A DNA stretch of 64,000 bases from Paramecium tetraurelia. Taxonomy: Eukaryota > Ciliophora > Oligohymenophorea > Peniculida > Parameciidae. The stretch lies in NCBI RefSeq assembly GCF_000165425.1, contig NW_001798956.1:311373-375372 (forward strand), in the 5' to 3' direction. The notes beneath the pieces are model-generated. The model saw only the letters and a program-made list of their open reading frames with translations. It did no database searches and was not told where the DNA came from. Made by a program: the position numbers and the translations under genes. Below, in pieces: positions 14,401 through 26,174 of this stretch (position 1 is the stretch's first letter; each line of letters starts with the position of its first letter).

Positions 14401-15311
14401 TTTCCCATTATAATCTCTTGGCATTTTGATGGAATGGGATGAAGAATCTCAATTAGACTAACAGTTTCCTCCAGGATTTCCAACAACACTTAATTTCATT
14501 AAGGATTATCTTGTTTCATTTAGTGAATTTATTCAAAGTAAGAATTTTATCATTTTTAGAGCATTATCTTGCAATTTTTTTAGAGTAGATTAATACTCCT
14601 TTGGGTATTACACCTTCAGATTTATTAAAGACAATTTCCCTTACTGGAATGTCATCAAATGTTCTTGATGACTCTACATCTGGACCTTTGTATCCATTAA
14701 TAAAACACATCCATCAAATGGAACCTTTAATTGAAGAAGAAATTTGGTCAAAATTTAATTAGTCTTATGCTCTCAAGTTAAAATACTTTAACGATATTAA
14801 CATAAGTGAAGAATTTAAGGAACTAGAAATATATCATTTAAGGATGATTTATGAAGCTTTTAATGAATCTATAAATTATATAAGGCCATACGGGATTAGA
14901 GGATAACCATATCCATGGAAGTCAAATCCTTTGAAGGTTTACTAAAATTAAACAACAAAAGAGTCTATTGATCGATCTATGGGATTTGCAATTTCTAAAA
15001 TGCTAAAATGGGGTTCTTTTTTGTGTGGGTTTATTCCTGAAAAAATAGAAACTCCTCAAGGAGAAATCATTGTAATAGAGGATGACTACTTGAATTCAAT
15101 TAAAGAAGACAGATTATAGTAAATGTTAGAATATGAAGTAATAAATAATTTGATAATCTAGATACAAGAATCAGAGGAAAAATGGTTAAATTATGAGGAA
15201 GAATAAGCTGAAGTGGCCGTGGAAATATCAGATGTTGTTTTTGAAACTATGCTGGATGAAGCAGCAGAGGAGATCTTCAAAATTTCATAAGCTTATAAGT
15301 TCTAAACATGA
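11494..15311 (+). CDS. Q-rich IQ/coiled-coil protein with a DUF4378 (TRM/CAP350)-like C-terminus, 1241 aa
   Basis: Four introns (25, 22, 23, 22 nt) leave exactly 1242 codons. In order: a basic N-terminus; coiled coils (QRVVSLNEMRKMMDQQIRQ); an IQ motif AATIIQKIWRGYKTRQVV near residue 520, which would bind calmodulin or centrin; long Q-rich linkers; more coiled coil; and a structured final 290 residues. That end has LRMIYEAFNESINYIRPYG, then PYPWKSNPL, and finally EKWLNYEEEQ with AVEISDVVFETMLDEAAEEI. This matches the pattern of DUF4378, the domain shared by plant TRM proteins (TON1 partners) and human CAP350 (a FOP partner). The match is by eye. A basal-body or cortical-microtubule role is inference. 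Confidence 0.78.
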
Positions 15312-15498
15312 GTGATTCACTAATGATTAAAAAAGCACTATTATTGTTATATTATTTATGCAATTAATAATGTATTTAATAAATAATCACATAAACTAAT
15401 ACATGTTTTATCCATAAATTCAAAAATTGCATTATTTATAACAAATAATTTTAACATAATTTTAATAATTAAATCAAATTTAAAATTGAAAATTATTT

Positions 15499-15896
15499 AT
15501 GTTGCAAGAAGATCATCAGAATGCGAATATGAATAAGATAATTTCCATCATAAACAAAGCAATAAAAAGTATTCTAATATTTCTAAATTAGAATGTCCTC
15601 AATATGAACAGTCCTAAAATTATCTTCTCGAATCAAGAAAAATTGTATTGTTTAATGAAGGTTTAAGGGAGTAAATCTTAAAGTGTTAAGATGAAATAAG
15701 AGAACTTTAGAAGGAAATGACTCAACCTTCTAAAAAGTTAAGAAGAAAAGCTAATGAAATTTCAAAAAAGTACAGATGCTCTAATTGTGAAAAAAAATAT
15801 GGCTCAGAAGCATCACTTAATTTACATTGTAAAATAAAGCATGCTTTTTCAGAAACAGATTCAAAAACTTAAATTGATCACAGTTTTCAAATTTGA
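15499..15896 (+). CDS. Small C2H2 zinc-finger protein, 124 aa
   Basis: One 23-nt intron joins MLQEDHQNANMNKIISIINK to a coiled region (GLREQILKCQDEIRELQKEM). One C2H2 finger follows near the C-terminus: YRCSNCEKKYG, then SLNLHCKIKH, with spacing C-X2-C-X12-H-X4-H. A basic segment (KKLRRKANEISKK) just before the finger could be a nuclear signal. Single-finger proteins of this size can bind nucleic acid or protein; the target cannot be told from the sequence. Confidence 0.78.
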
Positions 15897-15958
15897 TTTT
15901 CCTTTTTAATTCGCAGTTTTTTTATAAATTAAAATTTATAACAATATTATTAATCATT

Positions 15959-16800
15959 TCAAATATTTCTAAAATTAGGCGATCTCTTTTCAATAAAAGC
16001 TTAAATCCCTTCTTTTGCTGCTTAAGTGTTGAGCAAACTATTGAATAGTTATCTTTCAACCTAATTAGCCTAACTTAAAGGTAACTCTTATGCATTCTTA
16101 ATAGCTGTTTTACCAACTATCAAAGTGTATAACGATTTCTCACTAATTCTTTTCGCTATCTTTATGCATTCATCTCTTAGTTGATCCTTTTTGACTACAT
16201 TTGAAACAATTCCTCTGTTTAAGGCCTCCTATGCTGTAATCTAATCTGAAGTTAGGATATATTTCATAGCAGTTGTTCTACCTACAAGATGAGTCAGTCT
16301 TTATGTTCCAGCAATTCCAGGAATGACACCTAATTTTAATTCTGGCAATCCTAATTTTGCATCTTCTGAAGCAATAATGATATCCCCATTTAATGCTAAT
16401 TCAAAACCTCCCCCTAAGGCTACTCCATTAACACCAATTATAAGTGGTTTTCTCAATGAATCAAAAACAGTATGAATTTCATAGAATATATCAGAGATTT
16501 GCTATGATTCATATGAACAGTCACTAAGTTCTTTGATATTGGCTCCGGCGCAGAATACTTTATCTAGTTTAGATAGAATCACTAAAACCTAAAGTCAACA
16601 ACAAATTATACTTTAATATTGGAGTCTTTGTCTAATTCACATACGGCTGAGCATAATTCTTTCTTCATTTAGCTTGATAAAGAATTTAAATCAGATGGAG
16701 AATTAAGATAAACTAATCCTATTTATTCTTTCTCTAATTTCTCAACCACAACTTTTTAATTTGTGCAAAGGTTTGCATGTATTAATTACAATCTTTACAT
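15959..16800 (-). CDS. Enoyl-CoA hydratase/isomerase family protein, 272 aa
   Basis: Crotonase-fold enzymes of this kind hydrate trans-2-enoyl-CoA in fatty-acid beta-oxidation. Visible are the oxyanion-hole segment FCAGANIKEL, the signature GVNGVALGGGFELAL with the first catalytic Glu, and KLGLPELKLGVIPGIAGTQR with the second. One 23-nt intron lies after residue 54. The start at 16800 gives MQRLQLIHANLCTNQKVV, a short presequence-like end that may direct it to mitochondria. Length is close to ECHS1 without its long presequence. The family is certain; substrate chain length is not. Confidence 0.92.
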
Positions 16801-17732
16801 TAATATAAAAATTTATGAAAATCATTAAGTATATATATAGATTAAATAAATATGAAAGATATTGAATTTAAGTATTAGCAGATCTGAATTAATTGGTATA
16901 ATCATTCTTCATTAGCATAAAAATAATCAATTATTGAGGTATAATAGAAAATTAATAAGATTGAACCGATATAAATTTATATTTCATGAAATCATGAATT
17001 TTTATATTTTTTTATTTACTATCTTTGGTATAGTTATTCTATTATTGAATTCTTAACTTTTATCTTTTATTGTCTAATATATGTAGTTACTAATAGAAGA
17101 AAGTTCAAACCTTTTCATTAATTCTGAAATAATGCCCAAAATAAAGCATAGCATTTTTGACTTTAACTAATATAAATTTTTAATGATTTTAAATTAAATT
17201 CCTTGAATTTTAAATCAAGAATCACAAACATAAATATTTAGTATACACTAAAGTTTATGCTTTGTTTATAAGATAAAATTAAAGACTATTGGCCCGCCCT
17301 TAAAGATCTTATATAAAACTAAAACCATGCAGGATATACAATTAAAAGTCTTTAGTTGATTTCACTTTAAATAATAATAAAGGATGTAATAATAAGAAAT
17401 GTATATGGAGGTTGCAAATTAATCATTATTTTATTATTTTTTTTTTGAGAACATTTTTGATTAAATTTATTGATGAATATCCATATAATCAAACTTACAA
17501 AATTAGTTTTGAATTAAAACTATCTAATTTCTTTATTTATTAAGAATAATCTTTATTTAATATAATTCTAGTTAAATCTTGCGATATTAAGATTAAAATT
17601 ATGTAGACTTGAATAAAATCTTGAGGTTAAAATATTTACCAGGATATTAAATTCAATATAGTATAAGTGAGTTTTATTTTAAAATATTTGTGTAAATTAA
17701 TAAAAAAGAATTTATATTAAAGACAATACTCT
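16801..17732. other. Intergenic region, about 0.93 kb
   Basis: This spacer separates two divergent genes. No supported reading frame was found. It contains an isolated GC-rich patch (GGCCCGCCC at 17291-17299) enclosed by complementary 7-mers, described as a finding. Confidence 0.6.
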
Positions 17733-20700
17733 ATGCTAAACACAGAAATCCCTAATCCTTAAAAAATTGAAGAAGCGTTTAACATAATTATGAATTCCAA
17801 AAATCAATAGATTGGCAAAGAGGCAGATACGTATTTGAGAAATTTGGAATAAAATTACCCATACATTTTAATATCATTATTTCAGATCTTTGAGAACAGT
17901 TAGGTATAACTTCTAGATATACTATTTCAAAGGTATATCTAAATAAATTCTAAGCATTGCTGCTAATAAAGAATGTTATCGTGAGAAATTGGGTCAAATT
18001 TTAAATGAAAGACAATCTAAGAATATAAAATATTTCAGAGGATTTAAAGAATCATGTGAAGGATAAAATATTGTAATTTTTGGGGGTTGTTTAAGATGAA
18101 AAATATAAGAAGGAAATCAATTTGATTATCTCCGTCATAGCTAAGCATGATTTTCCAAATAAATTTTAAGGATTAGTTAATTACTTTGTTTAAGGTCTTT
18201 AAACTATAATCTAAAGTGGATCCACTAATTGCGCATTGACTTACGATTTAGTTTGCTCACTTAAAGTAGTTTAATCTAGTGTGATTTAAAATAGAAATAG
18301 TAATTAAAGTAGATTTATTTTTAGCTGCCTTTAGAATTTAATAAGTGTAATTCTCTTAGGCAATTTGGAATAATCTATTACTTCTTTGGAAGAATATCAC
18401 TTAGATTTAATAGCAAGAGTTATAATAGAATATAAATAACTATTCTTTTGTTAACAACATCTCAAAAAAGTTGGATAGATTGTTATCATTGTCAATCATG
18501 TCTCTAAACTAAGAATAAGACTAGTAATTATATATATTTCTAAAGTTAGAGAAAAAATACAGTTAGTATTCATGTTGTTGTTGGAGAAAACAGCATATCT
18601 CCTAAAAAATGTCCAAAAACAAAAGTTATTGTAACCAAATCTAAAAACTTTGATTCATAGTGTAGGTAATATTCAAAATCATTTTTCACTCAGTATCATC
18701 TCAGGGTTTTCAGATTACTTGCTTTTATTAAAATTAATAATATAGAATGAATGGGATGACAAAAGAGTTTTAAGGACTGGATTAATTGGACTCGTCAAGA
18801 CTCTTAAATCCTTATTCTTTTTAAGGGAAGAGTAATTTTATAATAAGAAACTTTAAGAAGCAAAATCAGAGTAGGTTAGATAATCAATTTAATTGGCAAG
18901 TTAACTTTTTAATTCGTTCTTTTAAGAAAATATGTAATTCCTTATTGAATAACTAATAAAAATTGCCTCAGTCCCCACTGATCTAAGTGACGAAGAATTA
19001 ATTGAGTAAGAAGAAGACTTAACAATTGATGATGCAAAAAATGAGATGCAATGTCCAATATTTACTATTTGTTTAATATGTCATGATTAGTTGATGTTAA
19101 GATTTCCAGAATTATTCATTCAGAAAATTACCTAAATAATGCAATAATTAATAAACAGTAACTTTAATGCAAGCTAATAAATATTGGAGAGCTTTTTTGC
19201 AATCTTAGGATCCATACCCAAGATAACTACTAAATTAAAAGTATAACCAATTTAAATTCAACCAATTTTATAATATCTAATATAGAAAAATACAATTTAA
19301 AGTTAGAGAAGGTTTGCATTCTTATGTAGAAATTATAGCAATTATTTTACTGATTCTGAATTGCCTTAAATTTTAGAATATGCTAGATTGTTACTAAGCA
19401 ACTCATAAGATTAGATAGTTCAGTATTAAACATTAATGTGCATGAAGAAAATCATTATTTGTATGGGCCAAAACTTTGATTATAGAAATAGCTAATTTTT
19501 TGAATAGATTGCCCCTGTGATTGTTAAACTATTATGCAATCTCTAAAAATCCAACATTTTATGGCCTTTGCTGTAGCTACTAGAAAATCTCATTTAAAAA
19601 TATTCTGAAATTAATGTAAATTCTATGTAAATTTTGGTTAAAGTAATTGAAAATTCTGACATCATTTTATTAATGAAAACTAAATCATAATTACTTGTAG
19701 GAGCCTTATGTGATATGTTTTTCGCTTTATTTGTTTCTTTCCCTTTAGGAACAAATTTAAGTCACTTATATTAATTGGCACTAGTTTTGATTGATACTAA
19801 TATAGACTCAAAAGAAAATAACATTTTCGAACTTTTGCAGTTTTTAATCTAAGAATATGACCCTGCATCAGATAATAATTCCACGGGTGTTTTATTTAAC
19901 AATTTGTACACCACACATGAGAAGCTGTTTATGGAAGATACCGAATTAAACCATATGTAAACTATATTAAGAGTCATTGAAGAGCTATATCTCTCAAACC
20001 ATATTTAGTTGTCCCCAAACATTTTTAATCTTCTTTAAGAAAAGTTATAAATTGCATAATAAATTGATTGTCATGATGCTGCTTTAATTTTAAAGAAGAG
20101 CTCCATAAGTTTACTGGAAACTATAATTTTGAAACAATATGATAGTATAACAGTGTAATACTACTAAAAGATTATACTATTTTTAATCTAAGAATTGATT
20201 AAGTTAAGTGGAGGTGATTAAGTTGACCAAATGTATTACACAATTTAGTACAAGAATAACATTTTGGAGATCCTAAATAGATTTATCCTTAAAGATTTAT
20301 CAAGTATGATTCAAGTATTAAATTCTGCCCAAGTGTCATTAGATTAATATTTTACTTTATGGTAAGAGACAGCTTAACACATAATTAATAGGGGGAATAG
20401 GAAAATAAATGTAATTACTTAGTTGTTATTCCTAAAATATATTTAAAAACCTACATTTGAGAAAGTATCTTAATTTGTGCTTTAAGAAGCATTTCCAGAA
20501 ATTGATTATGATTTTGAGCTTAGATCCTAAGAATTCAGAGAATTGCAATAATAAAACAAGAAGAAATTAGCTAATTCTAAATAAACTAGACTATCGAAAT
20601 AGTTTAGAAACAATTTTAGGAAGGAAATCTTATAGGAAGCATGTTTATATGATGAAACATTTAATTTCAGGTCATTCTTCTTTTAAACCATATAAGTAAT

Positions 20701-20749
20701 TAAATTGATATTTTATTAGGAATGCATGAAATCTTCATAATTACTCTGA
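17733..20749 (+). CDS. Importin-beta family nuclear transport receptor, roughly 1000 aa
   Basis: Karyopherin-beta proteins carry cargo through nuclear pores and bind RanGTP with their N-terminal HEAT repeats. The N-terminus fits: MLNTEIPNPQKIEEAFNII, then ADTYLRNLEQ and, after a 29-nt intron, FQALLLIKNVIVRNWVKF, the usual 'K..I...W' importin-beta N-domain pattern. Helical repeats rich in L, I and Q continue throughout. The end runs ISQFVLQEAFPEIDYDFE-type acidic helix, a basic stretch, then ETFNFRSFFFQTIQECMK before TGA. I traced the two ends and part of the middle; internal introns are not all resolved. Length and N-domain recall importin-7, -8 or -11, but I cannot choose. Confidence 0.8.
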
Positions 20750-20883
20750 ATTGACTTAGATTATAAACATCCCTTCTATTATCGACAAACTTAATCAATT
20801 GTTAAATGAAAAATGAGAGAGTGTGAATAATATAAATATATTAATTGTAATTTAATGTATGTTTATATATTGTACAGATGAAA

Positions 20884-21319
20884 TCATTCTTTTTTTTCTT
20901 CTGCTCTTACTTTTCCTTTGCCATTAGTCAATCTAACATTGAGTTCGGCTGCTCTTCTTACAAGTGTAGCTCTTTTTCTTGCTGAGAGATTATGAGCCAA
21001 TTCACCTGCAAAAGTTCTGTTATTTGTGAGTAATAATTCAAGATCCTTTTCATTTGTGATTAATAACTTTCTGAAACCAGATTAATCCAAATATCTAATT
21101 GGTTGTTATTTAAATATACCTTGTCTTTTTATCACCTCTATAACCAGCTTTTGGCATAGGTCTGTTTCCTCTGAATCTTCTTCTGACTCTGTTATCAATA
21201 CCTCTTGGTCTTCTCCAACTAGGTCTTAATTTGTGTGGGTAGTCTTCTGATTCAAATCTAACAAATCTCTTTGTTCTCTTGTGTACAATTCTTTTGTGAG
21301 CTAGTGCTTTGACAACCAT
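20884..21319 (-). CDS. rpl32: 60S ribosomal protein L32 (eL32), 136 aa
   Basis: The protein is co-linear with eukaryotic eL32 of the large ribosomal subunit. It begins [19 protein letters not shown], has the hallmark [18 protein letters not shown] and [14 protein letters not shown], then [18 protein letters not shown] and [19 protein letters not shown]. One 25-nt intron (21095-21119) interrupts the codons after KKTR; removing it gives exactly 137 codons. Length matches the family. Codon use shows the fewest A+T-driven substitutions in the window, as expected for a highly expressed gene. Confidence 0.97.
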
Positions 21320-21910
21320 TTTTAATTAAATAAAAGATTTTATTTCAAATATACATCTTCACACTCAGAAATAATATAAAATATGCAATACACTCGAATC
21401 TAATAGCTTCCTATCAATATTGAATACTATTCATTTTAGAATTATAGAATCTGATGCGATTAAGCAATCCTACTCTTTTATTATTATTAACTTAAATGAA
21501 AATAATTGAATCATAAAAGATAATCAATTATAAACCTAAAGATCGTGGTTTTAGTTTTAAGATATCTAAAAGAACGGCAATATCATAGAATGGATAGGGA
21601 TAATAAAATTATTTTGTTATAATTATATGTTAATCTTGAAAAATATCTCAATTAATATCTCTTCTCATAATATTCCATCATAATTTAGGTCTTATATATT
21701 ATATAATAAATGATAATAAGATGGATTAGGGTACATATAAATTATATTAAAACTCCATATTAGTCTTGGATAAATATTATTACTTAGATGAGATGGTTAA
21801 GACTTTAAATACCAAATATTTTCAAGATATCTTAGGTAAGTAATATTTTATAAAATCTTATTTACTAACCTTAGAATTTATATTTGTATTTGTGATCAAA
21901 TTTAAAAAAA
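21320..21910. other. Intergenic region, about 0.6 kb
   Basis: A+T-rich spacer between the rpl32 start and the cyclin stop. I saw no supported gene or RNA. Confidence 0.6.
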
Positions 21911-22780
21911 TCAAATTTGAACATCTAACTTGTTTTAATTAAAACCTCTTTAATTGCGTTTTTTGATTCTTAATTTCTATTTTTGAATTCTCTTCCTTTA
22001 TTATTTTAAGTTAGTCTTTTGATCATTACTAATTGCAGTTAACATATTCACTTTGGTTTAAATTATATTCATTATCTAATATTGATGAGAATAAAATACG
22101 TTGGTTGTTATCTCATTTTAGTCCTTCTTAGGTTTATTAGCAAATGCTAAGATAGCTTAGAATAAATCTAATTTTGAGAAAGACCAAAATTTTGAGTCCA
22201 ATGTAACAAATAATACTAAATCAACATATTATATTGTTTCTTCTTAAAGAAAATCAGAAATTGTAGGGAGATTCACATCAAAGTTTATGAGATTTAGAAT
22301 TTTCAATTCCATTTCAAGAAAGTCTTTCTCTGTATAATTACCATTTCCTAAAAGGATACAGTCTTACAAATTAATCTAAGTTAAGTTTGAACATTCGTTA
22401 TACTATAATATTTATATAAGTAAACCTTTATAGAGATAAATAATGAAGTAATGGCAATCAATAATATATTGCTTAAATTGCAACACTTTTAAGAAAAGCA
22501 TTTTTAAAATAATTAGGCAGCCAGTTCTGTGGTCTTCAAACTTAAATTATTTTCTTCACATAACTAATTTAAACTAGTAAATATCATTTACTCTATAAAT
22601 CCACTAGATCAAAGTTTCCACCTTTTAAACAAGATTTTCTACCTGATCGAATGATTCCAGTATAAAATTTCCGTTCATATAGAAATTCTGTAGATTTAAT
22701 AAAATTGAAAGTTGAGATTATTTTATATCATCTTTTGAATAATCAAAAGTTCTTTATATATTTAAAAGTATCTTAATCAT
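21911..22780 (-). CDS. Cyclin-box protein, 272 aa
   Basis: Cyclins bind and activate CDKs. The cyclin box spans about residues 60-170: WIYRLCEENNLSLKTTELAA, then ILLIAITSLFISIKYNE with the conserved Lys, and later YTEKDFLEMELKILNLINF with the conserved Glu, ending VNLPTISDFL. Two introns (28 and 23 nt) leave exactly 273 codons. A second, degenerate cyclin fold may follow. The C-terminus is strongly basic and Q-rich (RKRIQKQKLRIKKRNQRG). No destruction box is obvious. The subtype cannot be assigned; a mitotic B-type-like N-cyclin domain is likeliest. Confidence 0.85.
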
Positions 22781-22823
22781 AAATAATCTGATTATAAAAT
22801 AAACATAATAATATTTAAAAATT

Positions 22824-23179
22824 ATGGAAAATGTCTAAGGTACTACCTTAAATATAAATTAATAAGAGTTTGTGAAACAATCTCAAAACACATAGGTGAG
22901 GCATTGTAATACATATGAAATAAACAAAAAATCATATAAAATCTATCTAAGAGAAACACAATATAGAATTTCAAAGAAAATAGGAAAATGTATAAGCTTT
23001 ATGTGAATATGGAAAGGTAAAAGTTGGATTAATAATCTGATGTGAGAGTTATAAATAGAACATTCTTCAGTAATGAGAATTTTATTAATATTGAGACCTT
23101 AGAAAATATAAATGTCTATAACGAATTTCAATTAATGAATAAGCCAACAGTACAAAATAAAACCCTTCTATTTAAATGA
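22824..23179 (+). CDS. Possible small gene, exon structure unresolved
   Basis: From the ATG at 22824 a frame opens with MENVQGTTLNINQQEF. A second, different frame runs from about 22988 to a TGA at 23179, encoding MYKLYVNMERQKLDQQSD, then INRTFFSNENFINIETLE. Both look coding in composition, but I found no intron of normal size that joins them. The downstream part could also be a separate 63-codon gene beginning at 22988. No domain is recognised. Confidence 0.35.
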
Positions 23180-23589
23180 ATGCATATCAAAGTCATTTTT
23201 TCAGAAACTTATGAATAGCTTATTAATGATTCAGATCAGCGAAATTAGATATTGTTCAGATATTATCATTTTTTAATTCTTCAAGACTGAATTCTACTTT
23301 TATTAATGGGGACCATTTACTTGATTTAATAAATTTTGGTCTCCATCATATATTCTACATTTTTGGAAATAATTTCATTGATCTGTAATTTATCCAAACT
23401 CATGTCCATTGATAATACTTAGAAATGTTTAATTAAACTGATATGGGATAGAAAGTTTAGATGATGTATTCAATTGCAATAAATATAATAAAGAATAATT
23501 AAGAAAATAGTATCTAGAATTATTGGAATTTTAAATGATTAAATATTCATATTTTAAGATTACAAATATAATTTATTTGAAATAAAATT
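23180..23589. other. Spacer with a possible short minus-strand frame
   Basis: On the minus strand an ATG at 23409 opens MDMSLDKLQINEIISKN and stops after about 42 codons (IQS, TGA). It may be a very small gene, an exon, or chance; it resembles nothing I know. The rest is A+T-rich and empty. Confidence 0.3.
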
Positions 23590-24627
23590 ATGAAAACCAC
23601 AACAGTAGTAGAATCATAGGTATTAAGGACCAATGTGGAAGTTGAATAAGTTCCATTAAGATATAATAGGAAAAGAAATTACATGTCAACTTCCTTTGTA
23701 TCGGCTTAATTTCAAAACAATTAATATGGGTGCTATCAAATAATGATCGACAATCATGATTGTCGACCATAATGTTAACCTCCTCCTTAGTAACCATATA
23801 TGATGCCTATGTATGTTCCTGTTCCATATCCTTAATAATAACAGAAGGAATGTGAATGTGAAGATGGTGAATCATACAAAGAAGAATTATTGTTTTTAAG
23901 ATAGAGAGTAGCAGAATTACTAGCAAGAGAGCCTGAAGTAAAGACTGTAAAAGAGAGAGTTGAAGTAATAGATAACACAAGGGTACTTATAAATGAGTAT
24001 TAATAATAGGTTGAGCAACTTGAACTTGAAGCATAGAAATTAAGATTATAATTACAATAAGCATAAAATTAATTACGATAAAAAGAGCAAGAGTTTATTG
24101 AATTAAGAAGTGGAAATGATCAATCACAATAAGGATTGTCTTCAAGAATTAGAATAATTGAGGTAAGAATTATCAATAAAATTAGGAACAATTGTATAAT
24201 GTAAGACTGGAAATTGAAAGAATCACTGGATTATTGAATTAAAAAGAATAAGAAATTGTAGATTGGGAAAAAAGATGTCATGAAATTGAAAGCTCTGTTA
24301 CTTATGAGATTGAAGAAAAAACAACTAAACTAAGATCTGTATTATTAAATAACATATTCAAAGGAAGTAGAAGTTTGGAAAAGTAGATTCAAGAAATTAA
24401 ACACAGACTATTTCAACTATTAAGAATAATTAATTATGGTGTAAGCAGAGATTGATTCAATAAAAAATGGAGGAGTAAAGGAAGTTAAGGAGGTCAAGGT
24501 TGAAAAGAAGGTTGTTGGACCAACAATCACAACTGTTTAATCAAGCCAATCAAGGACAAGAGGATCAAGAGTAATTGAAAGTTAGGAAGTCTATAAAGAG
24601 GGAACACCAGCTAGGCTATATCCATGA
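23590..24627 (+). CDS. Epiplasm/alveolin-like coiled-coil protein, 329 aa
   Basis: Two introns (23 and 25 nt) leave exactly 330 codons. The N-terminus carries valine-rich charged text (MKTTTVVESQVLRTNVEVE) and a Cys/Pro/Met-rich segment (PQCQPPPQQPYMMPMYVPVP). A central coiled coil of about 170 residues follows. The C-terminus is a repeat-like KEVKEVKVEKKVVGP and TRGSRVIESQEVYKEG. Such V/K/E-rich terminal repeats beside a coiled coil recall alveolins and other ciliate cortical (epiplasm) proteins; the assignment is by style, not by a diagnostic signature. A 20-bp perfect palindrome (23747-23766) lies in the coding sequence. Confidence 0.68.
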
Positions 24628-25261
24628 GAAATAGATATATTAGATAATTTTAAATATAAAAATGTCTTCATCTATATTTTAGGAAGTTTATAAAAGGAAA
24701 TCTTATATAAATAAAATAAATATGATAAAACCTAGATTATAAATTTGTAGGTTTACTATTAAATGCAACACCTCTATTTTTTTTCAAGAATAGATAATAT
24801 TTAAATAAATAATAAGAAGGTATCTTATTCAATTAAAAAATTCAATATTATAAGTCAATAAGTTTCTGCATTAAATGAGATAATTTTAATGAATAATTAA
24901 TTATAAAAAACAGTTGTATTTTTACCATTCATTGAATTTATTTACATAACTAAATGTATTTAATGAAGAATCTCGTATTCCTCCTTCGAGATATTGTATT
25001 GATTCTTTTTTGAAATAAAATGAAAGATTGTCTGTATTAGATAAGTAAAAGTTTCAAGAATTATATATAATTTACCATTTGGAATGAACCATCTCAAAAT
25101 AAGAGATTGTATTACTTATTAATCAAGCTATCTTATCTTTCCTACTGTTTGATAGATTCCGCAAAAAATAGAATCAATATAAAATCGGAGTATAATTTTT
25201 AGAGTTAATTAAATTTATCATAACTTTATTAAATAAAAATAAGAAAAATAATTATTATCAA
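24628..25261. other. Intergenic region, about 0.63 kb
   Basis: No supported gene. A small inverted repeat (ATCTCG...CGAGAT) near 24970-24990 could form a short hairpin; in a spacer between two genes of the same strand it may lie in the upstream gene's 3' end. Confidence 0.5.
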
Positions 25262-26126
25262 ATGCAATACGTAGATGACATGGTGAGAGTTCAATAATTA
25301 GCAGAATCGTGGTAAAAGAAAAAATCTCTTAAACTACTTAAATCAAGGCTATCAAGCGCTAAAAATCCCTAAAGAACCCTTTCTAGGGTTCCTCATCTTA
25401 CAAGAAATTACAATACTGTTGAATAAAATATATTTGCAGTTTCTAAATTAAACAAGACTTTTTCTCATATCTATAATTCTCCAAAAGAAAACTAAAAATA
25501 AACAAATTTATCTTTTTCAGTTGATGAAACTTTTTATCAATTTCCTTCCAAATCAAATACAAAAAAAGAAAATTAAATGGTTATTGATAGGATCTAATAT
25601 CAGTTTTAGATTTTCAAGTAAAAGAACTAGTCTAGAATTTCTAAGAAAACATCATTTTAGCCAAGAGCATCTTAAACATTCTCCAGAAATTCAATTAGCG
25701 TTCAGAACTAAGCGTAATAATCATTAAGCTCTACAATCAATAACAATCTACTTGTCAATCAAAGAACCGTATTAAAAAATGGCGTTAAATATCCATATCA
25801 ATTATTGATAATGAACGATTCTAGGCAGAAAATATTAAATAGTATGATCAATTCCAATGATACTACTTTGTTAACAATAAGCAATGCGGGTGATTTAGAT
25901 GAATTGAAAAAGAAGGATTCATAAGTTTATCAAAATGAAGGTATTTAATATTTTTATATGAGTAAAGACTGTTTAAAATGAAAAACGAAAACAAGAGTTA
26001 TTATCAAGAAATTATATGACTAATGCTATGTATTCTCTTATGGCTTTAAACAGAAGATCACAAAGCAATGTTAAAACCAAATATCAAACACTATTACCTA
26101 GAGATTCAAGGTTCTATATGGTTTGA
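25262..26126 (+). CDS. Basic protein of unknown function, 280 aa
   Basis: Start MQYVDDMVRVQQLAES; one 22-nt intron; end TLLPRDSRFYMV. The protein is rich in S, N, Q, K and R, with short basic clusters (QKKKSLKLLKSRLSSAKN) and little predicted structure before a helical C-terminal quarter (KRKQELLSRNYMTNAMYSLM). No domain, signal peptide or membrane helix is visible. The next gene converges on it with only 48 bases between the stops. Confidence 0.7.
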
Positions 26127-26174
26127 TGATTAAATAATTTTATATTAATTTAAATGAATAGGATCAGTTGAAGT

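Noticed and set aside
23588-23797. A 69-codon minus-strand frame starting MVTKEEVNIM
   Set aside because: It overlaps the alveolin-like gene in antisense; its neat start arises partly from the palindrome at 23747-23766.
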